Below, one piece after another: positions 28,239 to 37,639 of a DNA stretch of 37,830 nucleotides. Position 1 is the stretch's first letter. Every line of letters starts with the position of its first letter. The translations under genes and the position numbers were made by a program. The notes under the pieces are model-generated. The model searched no databases and was not told where the DNA came from. It saw only the letters and a program-made list of their open reading frames with translations. Origin of the DNA: Solirubrobacteraceae bacterium (GTDB taxonomy: Bacteria; Actinomycetota; Thermoleophilia; Solirubrobacterales; Solirubrobacteraceae); assembly GCA_030690545.1 (NCBI GenBank), contig JAUYGN010000076.1, positions 1 through 37,830 on the forward strand, in the 5' to 3' direction.

Positions 28239-29321
28239 ATGGCTCCCACGCGCGCAGAGCAGCTCGCCGGCATCCGCGACACGCGGATCGCGTCGGTCTC
28301 GCCGCTGACGACCCCGGCCGCCCTGCTCGATCGCCTGCCGCTCGAGGCCGAGCTGGCCGACGTCGTGCTGCGCGGCCGCGCCGTCGTGACGGCGATCCTC
28401 GACGGGACCGACGACCGGCTGCTCGTCGTCGTCGGGCCGTGCAGCGTGCACGACCCCGAGGCCGCGCTGGAGTACGCCCGCCTGCTGGCCGAGCAGGCCC
28501 AGCGCCACGAGGACGACCTCTGCGTCGCGATGCGCGTCTACTTCGAGAAGCCGCGCACGACGACCGGCTGGAAGGGGCTGATCAACGATCCCCATCTCGA
28601 CGGGTCGGGCGACGTCGACACCGGCGTGCGGACGGCGCGCGAGCTGCTGCTCGAGGTGCTGCGACTCGGCCTGCCGGTCGGCTGCGAGTTCCTCGACCCG
28701 ATCACGCCGCAGTACATCTCCGACGCGGTCTCGTGGGCGGCGATCGGCGCGCGCACGACGGAGAGCCAGATCCACCGCCAGCTCGGCTCGGGCCTGTCGA
28801 TGCCGGTCGGCTTCAAGAACCGCACCGACGGCAACGTCCAGGTCGCCGTCGACGCCGTCCGCGCGGCGGCCGCCAGGCACTCCTTCGCCGGCGTCGACCA
28901 CAGCGGCACGCCGGCGATCCTGCACACGACCGGCAACCCCGACGGGCACGTGATCCTGCGCGGCGGCTCGGGCGAGCCCAACCACGGTGCGGCCGGCGTC
29001 GGCGCAGCGCTCGGCAAGCTGCGCAAGGCGGGGCTCGCCGAGCGGCTCGTGATCGACGCCTCGCACGACAACAGTGCCAAGAACCACGAGCTTCAGCCCG
29101 CCGTGGCCGCGCAGATCGGCGCGCAGGTCGCGCGCGGCACGGGCGCGATCGTCGGCGTCATGCTCGAGTCCTTCCTCGTCGCCGGCCGCCAGGACGTCGC
29201 GGACGGCGCTTCGCTGACGTATGGGCAGTCGATCACGGACGCGTGCATGGACTGGGACGCGACCGTCGGCGTGCTCGGCGGGCTCGCCGCGGCGGTGCGC
29301 GCCCGGCGCAGCGTGTCGTGA
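28239..29321 (+). CDS. aroG: DAHP synthase, type I-alpha
   Basis: 360 aa, E. coli AroF/G/H class. Same reaction as the preceding enzyme but a different subclass. Motifs: [86 protein letters not shown] and [11 protein letters not shown]. The N-terminal extension (about 1-60) present in feedback-sensitive family members is retained, so Phe, Tyr or Trp inhibition is possible; specificity cannot be read. Its ATG is separated by two bases from the type I-beta stop. Having both subclasses side by side is unusual. Confidence 0.93.
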   Translation: MAPTRAEQLAGIRDTRIASVSPLTTPAALLDRLPLEAELADVVLRGRAVVTAILDGTDDRLLVVVGPCSVHDPEAALEYARLLAEQAQRHEDDLCVAMRVYFEKPRTTTGWKGLINDPHLDGSGDVDTGVRTARELLLEVLRLGLPVGCEFLDPITPQYISDAVSWAAIGARTTESQIHRQLGSGLSMPVGFKNRTDGNVQVAVDAVRAAAARHSFAGVDHSGTPAILHTTGNPDGHVILRGGSGEPNHGAAGVGAALGKLRKAGLAERLVIDASHDNSAKNHELQPAVAAQIGAQVARGTGAIVGVMLESFLVAGRQDVADGASLTYGQSITDACMDWDATVGVLGGLAAAVRARRSVS

Positions 29322-29352
29322 CGGTCGACGTGCGCCGGCCGCGTCGCGGGCG

Positions 29353-30408
29353 ATGAGGGTCGCGCTCGTCGGCGTCGGTCTGATCGGCGGCTCGATCGGC
29401 CTGGCCGCCCGCGGGCGGCTCGGCGCGCATGTCGTCGGATGCAACCGCAGCCCGCGGGCGCTGGAGATCGCGCTGCAGCGCGGCGCGATCGACGAGGCGG
29501 TCGGCAGCATCGCCGAGATCGGGACCGCCGACGTCGCGATCGCGGGCGTCGCGATCGATGCGCTGCCGGCGACGGTGCGGGCGCTGTGCGAGGCGCTGCC
29601 CGACGCCGTCGTGACCGACGTCGGGTCGACGAAGGCGGCGCTCGTCGGCGGGATCGAGCGGGCGAACTTCATCGGCGGCCATCCGCTGGCCGGGGCCGAG
29701 GCGACCGGCGTCGCGCACGCACGGGAGGACCTGTTCGAGGGCGCGACCTGGTACCTGACGCCGCGCGACGCGACGCCCGGCGTGCTCTACGAGCGCCTGG
29801 CGCGGTTCGTCGCCGGGCTCGGCGCGGTGCCGACGGCAATCGCGCCCGACGATCACGACCGCCTGATGGCGGTCGTCTCGCACCTGCCGCACGTCGTCGC
29901 CAACCTGCTCGTCGCGCAGGCCGCCGAGGCGCTCGGCGGCGAGACGCTGCCCGCGACCGGTCCGAGCTTTCGCGACGCGACGCGCGTCGCCGGTTCGAAC
30001 CCGGAGCTGTGGGCGCAGATCTACACCGCCAACCACGCCGCGCTCGGGGCCCAGATCGACGATCTCGTGCGGCGGCTGGGGGAGGTGCGCGGGCTGCTCG
30101 ACGCCCGCATCGCCAACGATCTCGCGGCCTGGCAGGACGTTGCCGCGCAGCAGCGCCGCGCACTGCTCGAGGTCGGGCTGGGAGCGGCGGGCGTCGACGT
30201 GCGGGAGGTCCGCGCCGTCGTGCCCAACAAGCCGGGCGTCGTCGCGCAGATCGCGCTCGCGCTCGGGCGTGCCGGGATCAACATCTCCGACATGTCGCTC
30301 GCGCCCGAGGCCGACAACCGCACCGGCATGATCGCGTTGTGGCTGAGCGCCGCCGACGCCGAGCGGGCGACCGGGCTGATCGCCGAGCTCGGCTACCCGG
30401 CGTCATGA
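29353..30408 (+). CDS. tyrA: prephenate dehydrogenase with ACT domain
   Basis: 351 aa. Oxidatively decarboxylates prephenate (or arogenate) on the way to tyrosine. NAD motif [10 protein letters not shown] at 7-16; the catalytic His lies in [13 protein letters not shown], and [11 protein letters not shown] holds another conserved His. The C-terminal 70-80 residues form an ACT domain ([20 protein letters not shown]), which in related enzymes binds the inhibiting amino acid. ATG 29353 starts right at the Rossmann strand. Its TGA overlaps the aroA ATG. A T-arm-like CCGGTTCGAACCCGG within it is coincidental coding sequence. Confidence 0.93.
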   Translation: MRVALVGVGLIGGSIGLAARGRLGAHVVGCNRSPRALEIALQRGAIDEAVGSIAEIGTADVAIAGVAIDALPATVRALCEALPDAVVTDVGSTKAALVGGIERANFIGGHPLAGAEATGVAHAREDLFEGATWYLTPRDATPGVLYERLARFVAGLGAVPTAIAPDDHDRLMAVVSHLPHVVANLLVAQAAEALGGETLPATGPSFRDATRVAGSNPELWAQIYTANHAALGAQIDDLVRRLGEVRGLLDARIANDLAAWQDVAAQQRRALLEVGLGAAGVDVREVRAVVPNKPGVVAQIALALGRAGINISDMSLAPEADNRTGMIALWLSAADAERATGLIAELGYPAS

Positions 30409-31709
30409 CGACCGCGTTCTTCGCACCCTCGCAAGCGCTGCGCGGCGAGGTCGTCGCACCGCCCGACAAATCGATCTCGCACCGCGCCGCGCTGCTCGGC
30501 GCGATGTCGACCGGGACCGTGCGGATCTCCAACTTCCTGCGCGCGGCCGACACGCTGTCGACGCTCGATGCGCTGCGCGCGATCGGCGCGCGAGTCGACG
30601 ACCACGGGGACGGCACGGTCGTCGTGCGCGGCTGCGGGCTGCGTGCGGCGCGCGAGCCGGGCGGTCCGATCGACGTCGGCAACGCCGGCACGCTGATGCG
30701 GCTGCTGCCGGGCTGGCTCGCCTCCCAGGAGGGACGCATCTTCGTGCTCGACGGCGACAGCTCGATCCGCCGCCGGCCGGTCGACCGGATCGCCGAGCCG
30801 CTGCGGCGGATGGGCGCCGACATCAGGACGACCGATGGCCGCTTCCCGCCGTTCGTCGTCTACGGCACGCCGCTTGCGGCGATCACCTACGAGCTGCCGG
30901 TCGCCAGCGCGCAGGTGAAGTCCTGCGTCCTGCTCGCCGGGCTCGGCGCCGAGGGCACGACGCGCGTCGTCGAGCCGGTGCCCAGTCGCGATCACACCGA
31001 GCGGATGCTGGCCGGGGCCGGCGTCGCGGTCGTGCGCGACGGACGCACCGTCTCGGTGCCCAGCAGCGCGGAGCTGGCAGCGCAGGACGTCGTCGTGCCC
31101 GGCGACCTGTCGTCGGCCGCGTTCATGATCGCCGCCGCCGTGCTTGTGCCCGGCTCGCGCATCGTCGTGCGCGACGTGGGGGTGAACTGGACGCGCACCG
31201 GCTTCCTGCGGATCCTCGCGCGGATGGGCGCGGTCGTCGGGGGCGAGCTGGAGGAGCCGTCGGCGGCGGTCGCCGCGAGCGAGCCGATCTGCGATCTCGA
31301 GGTCGGCGCCGGGCCATTGACCGGGACCGTCGTCGAGGCAGACGAGGTGCCGCTGGCGATCGACGAGCTGCCGCTCGTCGCGCTGCTGGGCTGCCTCGCC
31401 GAGGGCGAGACCGTCGTCCGCGGCGCGCAGGAGCTGCGCGTCAAGGAGTCCGACCGGATCGCCGGCGTCGTCGACGGGCTGCGCGATCTCGGCGCGACGA
31501 TCGAGGCGACCGACGACGGCTTCGTCGTCACCGGCACCGGCGGTCGCGGCCTGCGCGGCGGATCGATCGACGCCCGCGGCGATCACCGGATGGCGATGCT
31601 CGGCGCGATCGCGGGGCTGGCGTCGGCGGACGGCGTGCGGGTCGCCGGGATGGACGCCGCGGCCGTCTCCTATCCCTCGTTCGCGGAGGACCTGGCGCGG
31701 CTGGCGTAG
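30405..31709 (+). CDS. aroA: 5-enolpyruvylshikimate-3-phosphate synthase
   Basis: 434 aa, normal length. Sixth step of the shikimate pathway. Motifs: PPDKSISHRAAL (K22), GNAGTLMRLLPG (PEP site), SSIRRRPVDRI, SAQVKSCVLLAGL, and C-terminal ELRVKESDRI and GDHRMAMLGAIAG. It keeps Gly in NAGT, the position where some glyphosate-tolerant enzymes carry Ala, while the SAQVKS block resembles class II/Bacillus forms; sensitivity cannot be predicted. Start overlaps the tyrA stop (ATGA). Last gene of the aromatic operon; a 69-bp gap with no clear hairpin follows. Confidence 0.96.
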   Translation: MTTAFFAPSQALRGEVVAPPDKSISHRAALLGAMSTGTVRISNFLRAADTLSTLDALRAIGARVDDHGDGTVVVRGCGLRAAREPGGPIDVGNAGTLMRLLPGWLASQEGRIFVLDGDSSIRRRPVDRIAEPLRRMGADIRTTDGRFPPFVVYGTPLAAITYELPVASAQVKSCVLLAGLGAEGTTRVVEPVPSRDHTERMLAGAGVAVVRDGRTVSVPSSAELAAQDVVVPGDLSSAAFMIAAAVLVPGSRIVVRDVGVNWTRTGFLRILARMGAVVGGELEEPSAAVAASEPICDLEVGAGPLTGTVVEADEVPLAIDELPLVALLGCLAEGETVVRGAQELRVKESDRIAGVVDGLRDLGATIEATDDGFVVTGTGGRGLRGGSIDARGDHRMAMLGAIAGLASADGVRVAGMDAAAVSYPSFAEDLARLA

Positions 31710-31778
31710 GGAGGGGGTGAACTGCGTGTCGCCGCGGACTATGAAGAGCGATGGCCCACGGCAGGCGGGAGGTCTACG

Positions 31779-32342
31779 ATGAACGCGATGGCGGTTGCGC
31801 AGCGCATGACGGCGGACGAGTACCTGCAGCTGGGAGAGCGCTGGCCGCGGACCCAGCTCGTCGAGGGCGAGGTCGTCGTGAATGAGCCGCGATGGCGCCA
31901 TCAGCGCGTGCTGGCCGACCTCTCCTTCGCGCTCGAGGCGTGGGTGCGCGCGGCGCTCGGACGCGGCCGGCTGTCGCCGCCGGTCGACGTCGAGCTCGAC
32001 GAGCGCAACGTCTTCGCTCCCGACGCGCACTGGTACCGCGACGGGCGCGCTCCGAGCGACGCCGACGATCCGCCGTACCCGCTTGCCGATCTCGTCGTCG
32101 AGGTGCGCTCGCCGTCGACCTGGCGCCATGACATCGGCGCCAAGAAGTCGGCCTACGAGCGCGCCGGTCTGCCCGAGCTGTGGCTCGTCGACACGGCCGC
32201 CGAGGTGATCCTCGTCTTCCGGCGGTCCTCCGCCCGGGCCGCGACGTTCGACGTCTCGCTCGAGCAGAGCGTCGCGGACGAGCTGACGTCGCCGCTGCTG
32301 CCCGGCTTCGCGCTGGCGCTGCGCGAGCTGTTCGACGCGTAG
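31779..32342 (+). CDS. Uma2 family PD-(D/E)XK nuclease-fold protein
   Basis: 187 aa. The Uma2 (DUF820) restriction-endonuclease-like core is clear: DVELDERNVFAPDAHWY, then LADLVVEVRSPSTWRHDIGAKKSAYERAGLPELWLVD, with D104, E108 and K122 as the likely metal-site residues. These proteins are widespread in cyanobacteria and actinobacteria; their targets are unknown. GGGAGG (31767-31772) supports ATG 31779; TACGAT (31775-31780), 7 nt before an in-frame ATG at 31788, allows an alternative leaderless start. A decayed relative lies at 35691-35791. Confidence 0.85.
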   Translation: MNAMAVAQRMTADEYLQLGERWPRTQLVEGEVVVNEPRWRHQRVLADLSFALEAWVRAALGRGRLSPPVDVELDERNVFAPDAHWYRDGRAPSDADDPPYPLADLVVEVRSPSTWRHDIGAKKSAYERAGLPELWLVDTAAEVILVFRRSSARAATFDVSLEQSVADELTSPLLPGFALALRELFDA

Positions 32343-32393
32343 CCCGCGCCGCGCGCGGAGACGCACGCCCGCCGACGCCGCGCGGCCTGCTCC

Positions 32394-32399
32394 TATCCT
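32394..32399 (+). promoter_or_regulatory. -10 box of cmk (leaderless)
   Basis: TATCCT with 7 nt to the cmk ATG; no ribosome-binding site. Confidence 0.5.
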
Positions 32400-32406
32400 C
32401 ACCGGA

Positions 32407-33009
32407 ATGCTGATCGCCATCGACGGCCCCGCCGGGGCCGGCAAGTCGACGGTCGCGCGCGCGGTCGCCGACGCGCTCGGCTTCACGTACCTCGACAGCG
32501 GCGCGATGTACCGCTGCGTCGCGCTCGGCGAGCTGCGCGGCGCCGAGGACCCGCTCGCGGCGCAGATCGACCTCGGCGGTGGGCGAGTCACGCTCGACGG
32601 CGAGGACGTGACCGAGGCGATCCGCACGCCCGAGGTCTCCGAGCGTGCGTCCCAGGTCGCCGCGCGGCCCGAGGTCCGCGGCCATCTCGTCGCGCTGCAG
32701 CGGGCGATGGTCCGCGACGGCGACTACGTCGCCGAGGGCCGCGACATCGGCACGGTCGTCGCCCCCGATGCCGAGCTGAAGGTCTTTCTCACCGCCTCGC
32801 CCGAGGAGCGCGCGCGCCGCCGCGCCGCGCAGCTCGGAGTCGAGCCCGAGCAGGTCCTGCGCGAGCAGGCCGAGCGCGACACGCGCGACGCCACGCGCGC
32901 GCACTCGCCGCTGCAGCCGGCCTCCGACGCGCTGCGCGTCGACACGACCGGGCTCGGCATCGACGAGGTCGTCGCGAGGATCGCGCGGCTCGTGCAGGCC
33001 GTCCGATGA
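32407..33009 (+). CDS. cmk: cytidylate kinase
   Basis: 200 aa, slightly short for the family (about 220). Phosphorylates CMP and dCMP. P-loop GPAGAGKST near the N-terminus, [13 protein letters not shown], the nucleotide-specific block [21 protein letters not shown], and the LID Arg-rich segment [12 protein letters not shown]. The stop overlaps the der start (ATGA); cmk-der is a conserved bacterial pair. Confidence 0.96.
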   Translation: MLIAIDGPAGAGKSTVARAVADALGFTYLDSGAMYRCVALGELRGAEDPLAAQIDLGGGRVTLDGEDVTEAIRTPEVSERASQVAARPEVRGHLVALQRAMVRDGDYVAEGRDIGTVVAPDAELKVFLTASPEERARRRAAQLGVEPEQVLREQAERDTRDATRAHSPLQPASDALRVDTTGLGIDEVVARIARLVQAVR

Positions 33010-34322
33010 AGGTCGCGGTCGTCGGCTACCCGAACGTCGGCAAGTCCTCGCTCGTCAACCGCCTGACGAACTCGCGCGAGGCGGTCGTCCACGAGCGCGC
33101 CGGCATCACGCGCGACCGCAAGGAGATCGCGACCGAGTGGAACGGCCGGCGCTTCACGCTGATCGACACCGGCGGGATGGACAACGAGGACTCCGACCCG
33201 ATCGCGGGCTCGATCCGCGACCAGGCGCGCGCCGCGCTCGCCGACGCGCAGGTCGCGCTGCTGGTCTTCGACGCCAAGGCCGGGCTGCGACCCGGCGACG
33301 ACGAGCTCGCCGACCTCCTGCGCCGCTCGCGGATGCCGGTCGTCGTGGCCGCCAACAAGTGCGACAGCGTGCGCGACATGTCGCTCGCCGTCGAGGCCCA
33401 CCGGCTCGGCTTCGGCGAGCCGATGGCGGTCTCCGCCGCGCAGGGGCTGGGCACCGGCGACCTGCTCGACCGCCTCGTCGAGCTGCTGCCCGAGGACGAT
33501 GCCGAGGTCGACGAGGACCTCGTCCGGCTCGCCGTCATCGGCCGGCCGAACGTCGGCAAGTCCTCGCTGATCAATCGCTTCGTCGGCTCCGATCGCGTGA
33601 TCGTGTCCGACGTCGCCGGCACGACGCGCGACGCGATCGACCTGCCGCTGCAGTTCGACGGCCGGCGGCTCGTCGTCGTCGACACGGCCGGGATCCGGCG
33701 CCAGTCGAAGGTCAGCGAGTCGGTCGAGTACTACACGACGCTGCGCTCCCAGCGGGCGGCCGAGCGCGCCGACGTGGCGCTCGTCGTCTGCGACGCGAAC
33801 GACGGCGTCACGGCGCAGGACCTGCGGATCGCCGACCTCGCGATGACGTCCGGCTGCGCGACGGCGATCGTGCTCAACAAGTGGGACGTGGCCGGGATGA
33901 CCGAGGCCGACCTCGACCACGAGCGCGCGCACGTCGCGCGCAAGCTGCGCCTGCGCCCGAAGGTGCTGACGGCCAGCGCGCTCACCGGCCGCAACGTCGA
34001 GCGGCTGCTGCGCGAGGTCGTCGCGCTCGGCGACCGCATGCAGGGACGCATCCCGACGCCGGAGCTCAACCGCTTCATCGGCGAGACGGTGCAGGCGCGC
34101 CAGCCGCCCGCCAAGCAGGGCCATCGCCTGAAGCTGCTGTACGCCGCGCAGATCGGCGAGCGCCCGCCGCGCTTCGCGATCCAGGTCAACTCGCGCCAGC
34201 GCGTGACGCGCGACTACGCCTACTTCGTCGAGAACCGGCTGCGCGCCCGCTTCGCGATGGACGGCATCCCGCTGATCATCGACTTCAACGAGCGCAAGGC
34301 CCGGCGCAGCGAGGCTCGATAG
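33006..34322 (+). CDS. der: ribosome-assembly GTPase Der (EngA)
   Basis: 438 aa. Two tandem G domains, the hallmark of Der: G1 as GYPNVGKSS (7-15) and GRPNVGKSS (179-187), each with DTGG or DTAG (G3) and NKCD or NKWD (G4). The C-terminal KH-like domain covers about 350-438 and ends [13 protein letters not shown]. Acts in 50S ribosomal subunit maturation. ATG overlaps the cmk stop. Its own TAG is part of the metK -10 box. Confidence 0.97.
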   Translation: MKVAVVGYPNVGKSSLVNRLTNSREAVVHERAGITRDRKEIATEWNGRRFTLIDTGGMDNEDSDPIAGSIRDQARAALADAQVALLVFDAKAGLRPGDDELADLLRRSRMPVVVAANKCDSVRDMSLAVEAHRLGFGEPMAVSAAQGLGTGDLLDRLVELLPEDDAEVDEDLVRLAVIGRPNVGKSSLINRFVGSDRVIVSDVAGTTRDAIDLPLQFDGRRLVVVDTAGIRRQSKVSESVEYYTTLRSQRAAERADVALVVCDANDGVTAQDLRIADLAMTSGCATAIVLNKWDVAGMTEADLDHERAHVARKLRLRPKVLTASALTGRNVERLLREVVALGDRMQGRIPTPELNRFIGETVQARQPPAKQGHRLKLLYAAQIGERPPRFAIQVNSRQRVTRDYAYFVENRLRARFAMDGIPLIIDFNERKARRSEAR

Positions 34323-34325
34323 CGT
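34320..34325 (+). promoter_or_regulatory. -10 box of metK (leaderless)
   Basis: TAGCGT, 8 nt before the metK ATG; its TAG is the der stop codon. There is no room for an SAM riboswitch. Confidence 0.45.
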
Positions 34326-34333
34326 TCCCGCGC

Positions 34334-35548
34334 ATGACTACCTTCCAAGACGACGAGTACCTGTTTACCTCCGAGAGCGTGACCGAGGGCCATCCGGACA
34401 AGGTGTCCGACCAGATTTCCGACGGCGTGCTGGATGCGTGCCTGACGGACGATCCGCTGTCGCGCGTGGCCTGTGAGACGCTGGTGAACACGGGGCTGGT
34501 CGTCGTGTCGGGTGAGATCACGACCGAGACGTACGTCGACATCCAGGACGTCGTGCGCGAGACGATCCGGCGGATCGGCTACGTCGATGCCGACCTCGGC
34601 TTCAGCGCCGACTCGTGCGCGGTGCTCAACGCGATCGACAAGCAGTCGCCGGACATCGCCCAGGGCGTCGATCAGTCCTACGAGACGCAGAGCGATCCGA
34701 CCGACGACGACGAGCTCGACATCGCCGGTGCCGGCGACCAGGGGATGATGTTCGGCTACGCGACGAGCGAGACGCCCGAGCTCATGCCGCTGCCGATCTC
34801 GCTCGCTCACCGCCTTGCGAAGCAGCTCGCCGCGGTGCGCCACGACGGCTCGCTGGGCTACCTGCGTCCAGACGGCAAGACCCAGGTCTCCGTTCGCTAC
34901 AAGGGCGGCGTTCCGGTCGCGATCGAGAAGCTGCTGATCTCCACCCAGCACGCCGAGAGCGCCACGCGCGAGCAGATCACGGCCGACCTCTGGGAGCAGG
35001 TCGTGGTCCCGATCCTGCCGGCCGAGCTGTACGACGCGGACGCGCTGCGCAAGGACTTCCTCGTCAACCCGACGGGCCGCTTCGTGATCGGCGGCCCGGT
35101 CGGCGACGCGGGTCTGACCGGCCGCAAGATCATCGTCGACACGTACGGTGGCATGGCCCGTCACGGCGGCGGCGCGTTCTCCGGCAAGGACCCGTCGAAG
35201 GTCGATCGGTCGGCCGCCTATGCCGCCCGCTGGGTCGCGAAGAACCTCGTCGCGGCGGGGCTCGCCGATCGTGTCGAGGTGCAGGTGGCGTACGCGATCG
35301 GCGTGGCGCATCCGGTCAGCGTGATGGTCGAGGACTTCGGCACCGGCAAGGTCAGTCGCGCACGCTTGCAGGAGCTCGTCGACGAGCACTTCGACCTGCG
35401 TCCGGGCTCGTTTCGCCAGGAGCTCGACCTGCACAGGCCGATCTACCAGAAGACCGCCGCCTACGGCCATTTCGGTCGCGACGACCCGGACTTCACCTGG
35501 GAGCAGACGACGAAGGCCGACGCCCTGCGCGCAGCGGCCGGTCTGTAG
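34334..35548 (+). CDS. metK: S-adenosylmethionine synthetase
   Basis: 404 aa. Makes SAM from methionine and [21 protein letters not shown] (GHPDK 19-23), [13 protein letters not shown], and the phosphate-binding [16 protein letters not shown] are all intact; C-terminal [14 protein letters not shown] is typical. The ATG at 34334 fits the family start; upstream in-frame sequence is a shadow of der. Followed by a strong hairpin. Confidence 0.97.
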   Translation: MTTFQDDEYLFTSESVTEGHPDKVSDQISDGVLDACLTDDPLSRVACETLVNTGLVVVSGEITTETYVDIQDVVRETIRRIGYVDADLGFSADSCAVLNAIDKQSPDIAQGVDQSYETQSDPTDDDELDIAGAGDQGMMFGYATSETPELMPLPISLAHRLAKQLAAVRHDGSLGYLRPDGKTQVSVRYKGGVPVAIEKLLISTQHAESATREQITADLWEQVVVPILPAELYDADALRKDFLVNPTGRFVIGGPVGDAGLTGRKIIVDTYGGMARHGGGAFSGKDPSKVDRSAAYAARWVAKNLVAAGLADRVEVQVAYAIGVAHPVSVMVEDFGTGKVSRARLQELVDEHFDLRPGSFRQELDLHRPIYQKTAAYGHFGRDDPDFTWEQTTKADALRAAAGL

Positions 35549-35564
35549 GACCTCGCGAGGCGAC

Positions 35565-35590
35565 GGGCGCGCCACGGTGGTGGCGCGCCC
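35565..35590 (+). terminator. terminator hairpin after metK
   Basis: Perfect 11-bp stem GGGCGCGCCAC/GTGGCGCGCCC with a GGTG loop, 16 bases after the stop. No T-run. Confidence 0.65.
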
Positions 35591-35690
35591 GGTCGGCGCG
35601 ACGTCGAGCAGCAGGGGGGGCGAATCTCACGCGCCCGGGGCCTCTATGGAGTAGTGGCCCCGGTGGAGCACGGCCGAGACAGGTCGAGGC

Positions 35691-35791
35691 GAGGCCTGGT
35701 GGTCGCTCGACGTGCGGATCGACGAACGCAACGTCTTCTCGCCCGCCTGCTCTGGTACGCCGACGGACGCTTGCCCGTGCCGGGGGACTGA
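35691..35791 (+). pseudogene. Uma2 family relic
   Basis: Translating 35691-35748 gives EAWWSLDVRIDERNVFSP; a shift of frame then gives LLWYADGRLPVPGD and a TGA at 35789. Compare the intact gene upstream: DVELDERNVFAPDAHWYRDGRAP. Only this short middle part is left, without start, catalytic core or end. The rest of the gap 35591-35861 shows nothing else except the promoter of the next gene. Confidence 0.6.
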
Positions 35792-35823
35792 AACGACGCG
35801 GCGGAGTCGCTGACGGTAGATCG

Positions 35824-35852
35824 TTGCGTCGGCGAGCGGGCGTGCGTAGCGT
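35824..35852 (+). promoter_or_regulatory. promoter of the RTX-like gene
   Basis: TTGCGT (35824-35829), 17-nt spacer, TAGCGT (35847-35852), then 9 nt to ATG 35862. Confidence 0.5.
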
Positions 35853-35861
35853 TCGCGTCGG

Positions 35862-36809
35862 ATGCGTGTCGGCAGACGGTCAGCGGCAGTCGCCGTCGCG
35901 CTCGCGATCGCCGCGGGCGCCGGTATGGTCGCGCCGGCACACGCGGGAACGGTCGGCGTGGAGACGATCGTCAGCGACGGCAGGAACGAGCAGTTCCTCG
36001 TCTACGAGGCGCGGCCCGGCGAGCGCAACGTCGTCACGGTCCGCTACCGGTCGGGCGGCCGTGTGCATCTGCGCGACAGCGCGGGTCTGCGGGTGCTGCA
36101 GGGCTGCGCGCGGGCGACGAGGCATGCCGCCAACTGTCGTGTCCGCGGGACCGAGTTCGGCGACCAGTTCGATCTCGGCGACCGCGACGATCGCCTGACG
36201 ATCACGGGTACTCGCGCGGGTGCCGCGGAGGGACCGACGATCCTCGACGGACCCGGCAACGACGTCGTCTACGGCAGTGCGGGGAACGACAGCTTCCACA
36301 TCGGTCCGGGTCGCGACCGGCTCTACGGTCGCGGCGGCGACGACGTCTTCTACAGCGGCCCCGGACCCGACACGATGTTCGGCGGCCCCGGAAACGACAC
36401 CGTCGACTACGACTCCCCGATCGGTCCTGCGCGCCGCGTGGGCGTGCGCGCCAACCTCGACGGTCGCGCCAACGACGGCGCGCCCGGTGAGCGCGACCGC
36501 ATCGGGACCGACGTCGAGAACCTCAGCGGGACCCGCTTCGCCGACGTGCTGATCGGCAACGCGCGCCGCAACGTCATCGACGGGCGCGCCGGACGCGACC
36601 GGCTCTACGGCAGGGCGGGCAACGATCTGATCATCGGCCTGCTCGGCACCGCGCTGATCGTGCCGGGAGCGGGCGTCGATCGCGTCGAGGGCGGGCGGCT
36701 CGTGCTCGCGCGCGACGGCCAGCGCGACCACATCTCCTCCTGCGGCAGGGCGGTCGTCGACCGTCGCGACGTCGTGCGCGGGTGCCGCACGGTCAGTCGC
36801 GGCAGGTAG
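35862..36809 (+). CDS. secreted RTX-like calcium-binding repeat protein
   Basis: 315 aa. A signal peptide with a basic start (MRVGRRSAAVAV) and cleavage after APAHA (near residue 29). From about residue 130 it carries degenerate RTX nonapeptides (GGxGxDxLx type): DGPGNDVVYGSAGNDSF, GRGGDDVFYSGPGPDTMFGG and RAGRDRLYGRAGNDLI, which fold as a calcium-bound beta-roll. The C-terminus has a Cys pair (SSCGRAVV...VVRGCRTV) that may form a disulfide. No enzymatic domain; surface or extracellular role unknown. Confidence 0.82.
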   Translation: MRVGRRSAAVAVALAIAAGAGMVAPAHAGTVGVETIVSDGRNEQFLVYEARPGERNVVTVRYRSGGRVHLRDSAGLRVLQGCARATRHAANCRVRGTEFGDQFDLGDRDDRLTITGTRAGAAEGPTILDGPGNDVVYGSAGNDSFHIGPGRDRLYGRGGDDVFYSGPGPDTMFGGPGNDTVDYDSPIGPARRVGVRANLDGRANDGAPGERDRIGTDVENLSGTRFADVLIGNARRNVIDGRAGRDRLYGRAGNDLIIGLLGTALIVPGAGVDRVEGGRLVLARDGQRDHISSCGRAVVDRRDVVRGCRTVSRGR

Positions 36810-36917
36810 TCGCGGCTCGCCCGCCCGCGTGGATCGCCCGCGCGCCCCGTCGGCGGGACGTCGCAGGCCGCGCCCTGCGAAGACGCTGCGCTGTCCCTGC
36901 GCAGAATCGTCACGATC

Positions 36918-36937
36918 CGCGTGCCCGCGGGCACGCG
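36918..36937. promoter_or_regulatory. 20-bp perfect palindrome at the comEA promoter
   Basis: CGCGTGCCCGCGGGCACGCG, perfectly self-complementary, ends 8 bp before the -10 box and covers the -35 position. A repressor site is likely (inference). The rest of the 148-bp gap holds a short inverted repeat CTGCGC/GCGCAG (36886-36904), possibly the end of the upstream transcript. Confidence 0.5.
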
Positions 36938-36945
36938 TCGCGTCA

Positions 36946-36951
36946 TAGCTT
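36946..36951 (+). promoter_or_regulatory. -10 box of comEA (leaderless)
   Basis: TAGCTT, 6 nt before the GTG at 36958. Confidence 0.45.
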
Positions 36952-36957
36952 GCGATC

Positions 36958-37638
36958 GTGCCCGATCTCGACCGTCCGCGGCTGGCGCTGTACGTCGTGC
37001 TGGCGCTCGCCGTCTGCCTGCTCGGCGCGCGCTACATCGTCGCGCAGGCATCCCCGCCGGCGCCCGCTCCGAACGGCCCGGAGGCGGCGGGCGCCGAGGT
37101 GGCGGGGAGCGGGGACGGCGACGCCTCGTCGGTGCGCGTGGAGCGAGCCGACGGCGGACGCCTGACGGTCCACGTCGCTGGCGCCGTACACCGACCCGGC
37201 GTCTACCGGCTGCGTGCCGGCGCGCGCGTCGACGACGCGCTGCGCAGCGCCGGCGGCGCTCGCGGTCGCGCCGACCTGACGGCGGTCAACCTCGCGGCGA
37301 GGCTCGAGGACGGCCGGCAGGTGCTCGTGCCCGAACGGGCGCCATCGCAGGGAGCGCCAGCCGCCGGCGGCCCGGGCGCGACAGCGGCGGCCGGTCGGCT
37401 GGCGAGTGGTGCGGACCCTGCGGCTGGCACGACCGTGGCGCCGGCGGCCCCGCTCAACCTCAACACGGCGACGCTCGAGCAGCTCCAGACGCTCGACGGC
37501 GTCGGGCCGGGCATCGCCCAGCGGATCCTCGACTACCGCGAACAGCAGGGCGGCTTCGGCCGCGTCGAGCAGCTGGGGGAGGTGCCCGGGATCGGCGTCA
37601 AGCGGCTCGCGACGCTGACGCCGCTCGTGACGGTGTGA
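36958..37638 (+). CDS. comEA: competence protein ComEA (SLBB + helix-hairpin-helix)
   Basis: 226 aa. One N-terminal membrane anchor (LALYVVLALAVCLLGARYIV), an Ala/Pro-rich linker, an SLBB domain (VHVAGAVHRPGVYRL), a second disordered linker, then two helix-hairpin-helix motifs for DNA binding (LNTATLEQLQTLDGVGPGIAQRI and GRVEQLGEVPGIGVKRL). It binds incoming DNA at the cell surface for uptake. The GTG start is fixed by the -10 box and by the position of the membrane anchor. comEC follows at once, as usual. Confidence 0.93.
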   Translation: MPDLDRPRLALYVVLALAVCLLGARYIVAQASPPAPAPNGPEAAGAEVAGSGDGDASSVRVERADGGRLTVHVAGAVHRPGVYRLRAGARVDDALRSAGGARGRADLTAVNLAARLEDGRQVLVPERAPSQGAPAAGGPGATAAAGRLASGADPAAGTTVAPAAPLNLNTATLEQLQTLDGVGPGIAQRILDYREQQGGFGRVEQLGEVPGIGVKRLATLTPLVTV

Positions 37639-37639
37639 G

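Noticed and set aside
29990-30004. CCGGTTCGAACCCGG resembling a tRNA T-arm
   Set aside because: It lies in frame within tyrA (AGSNPEL) and no acceptor, D or anticodon arms surround it.
34300-34333. SAM riboswitch before metK
   Set aside because: Only 11 bases separate der and metK, and a -10 box fills the gap.
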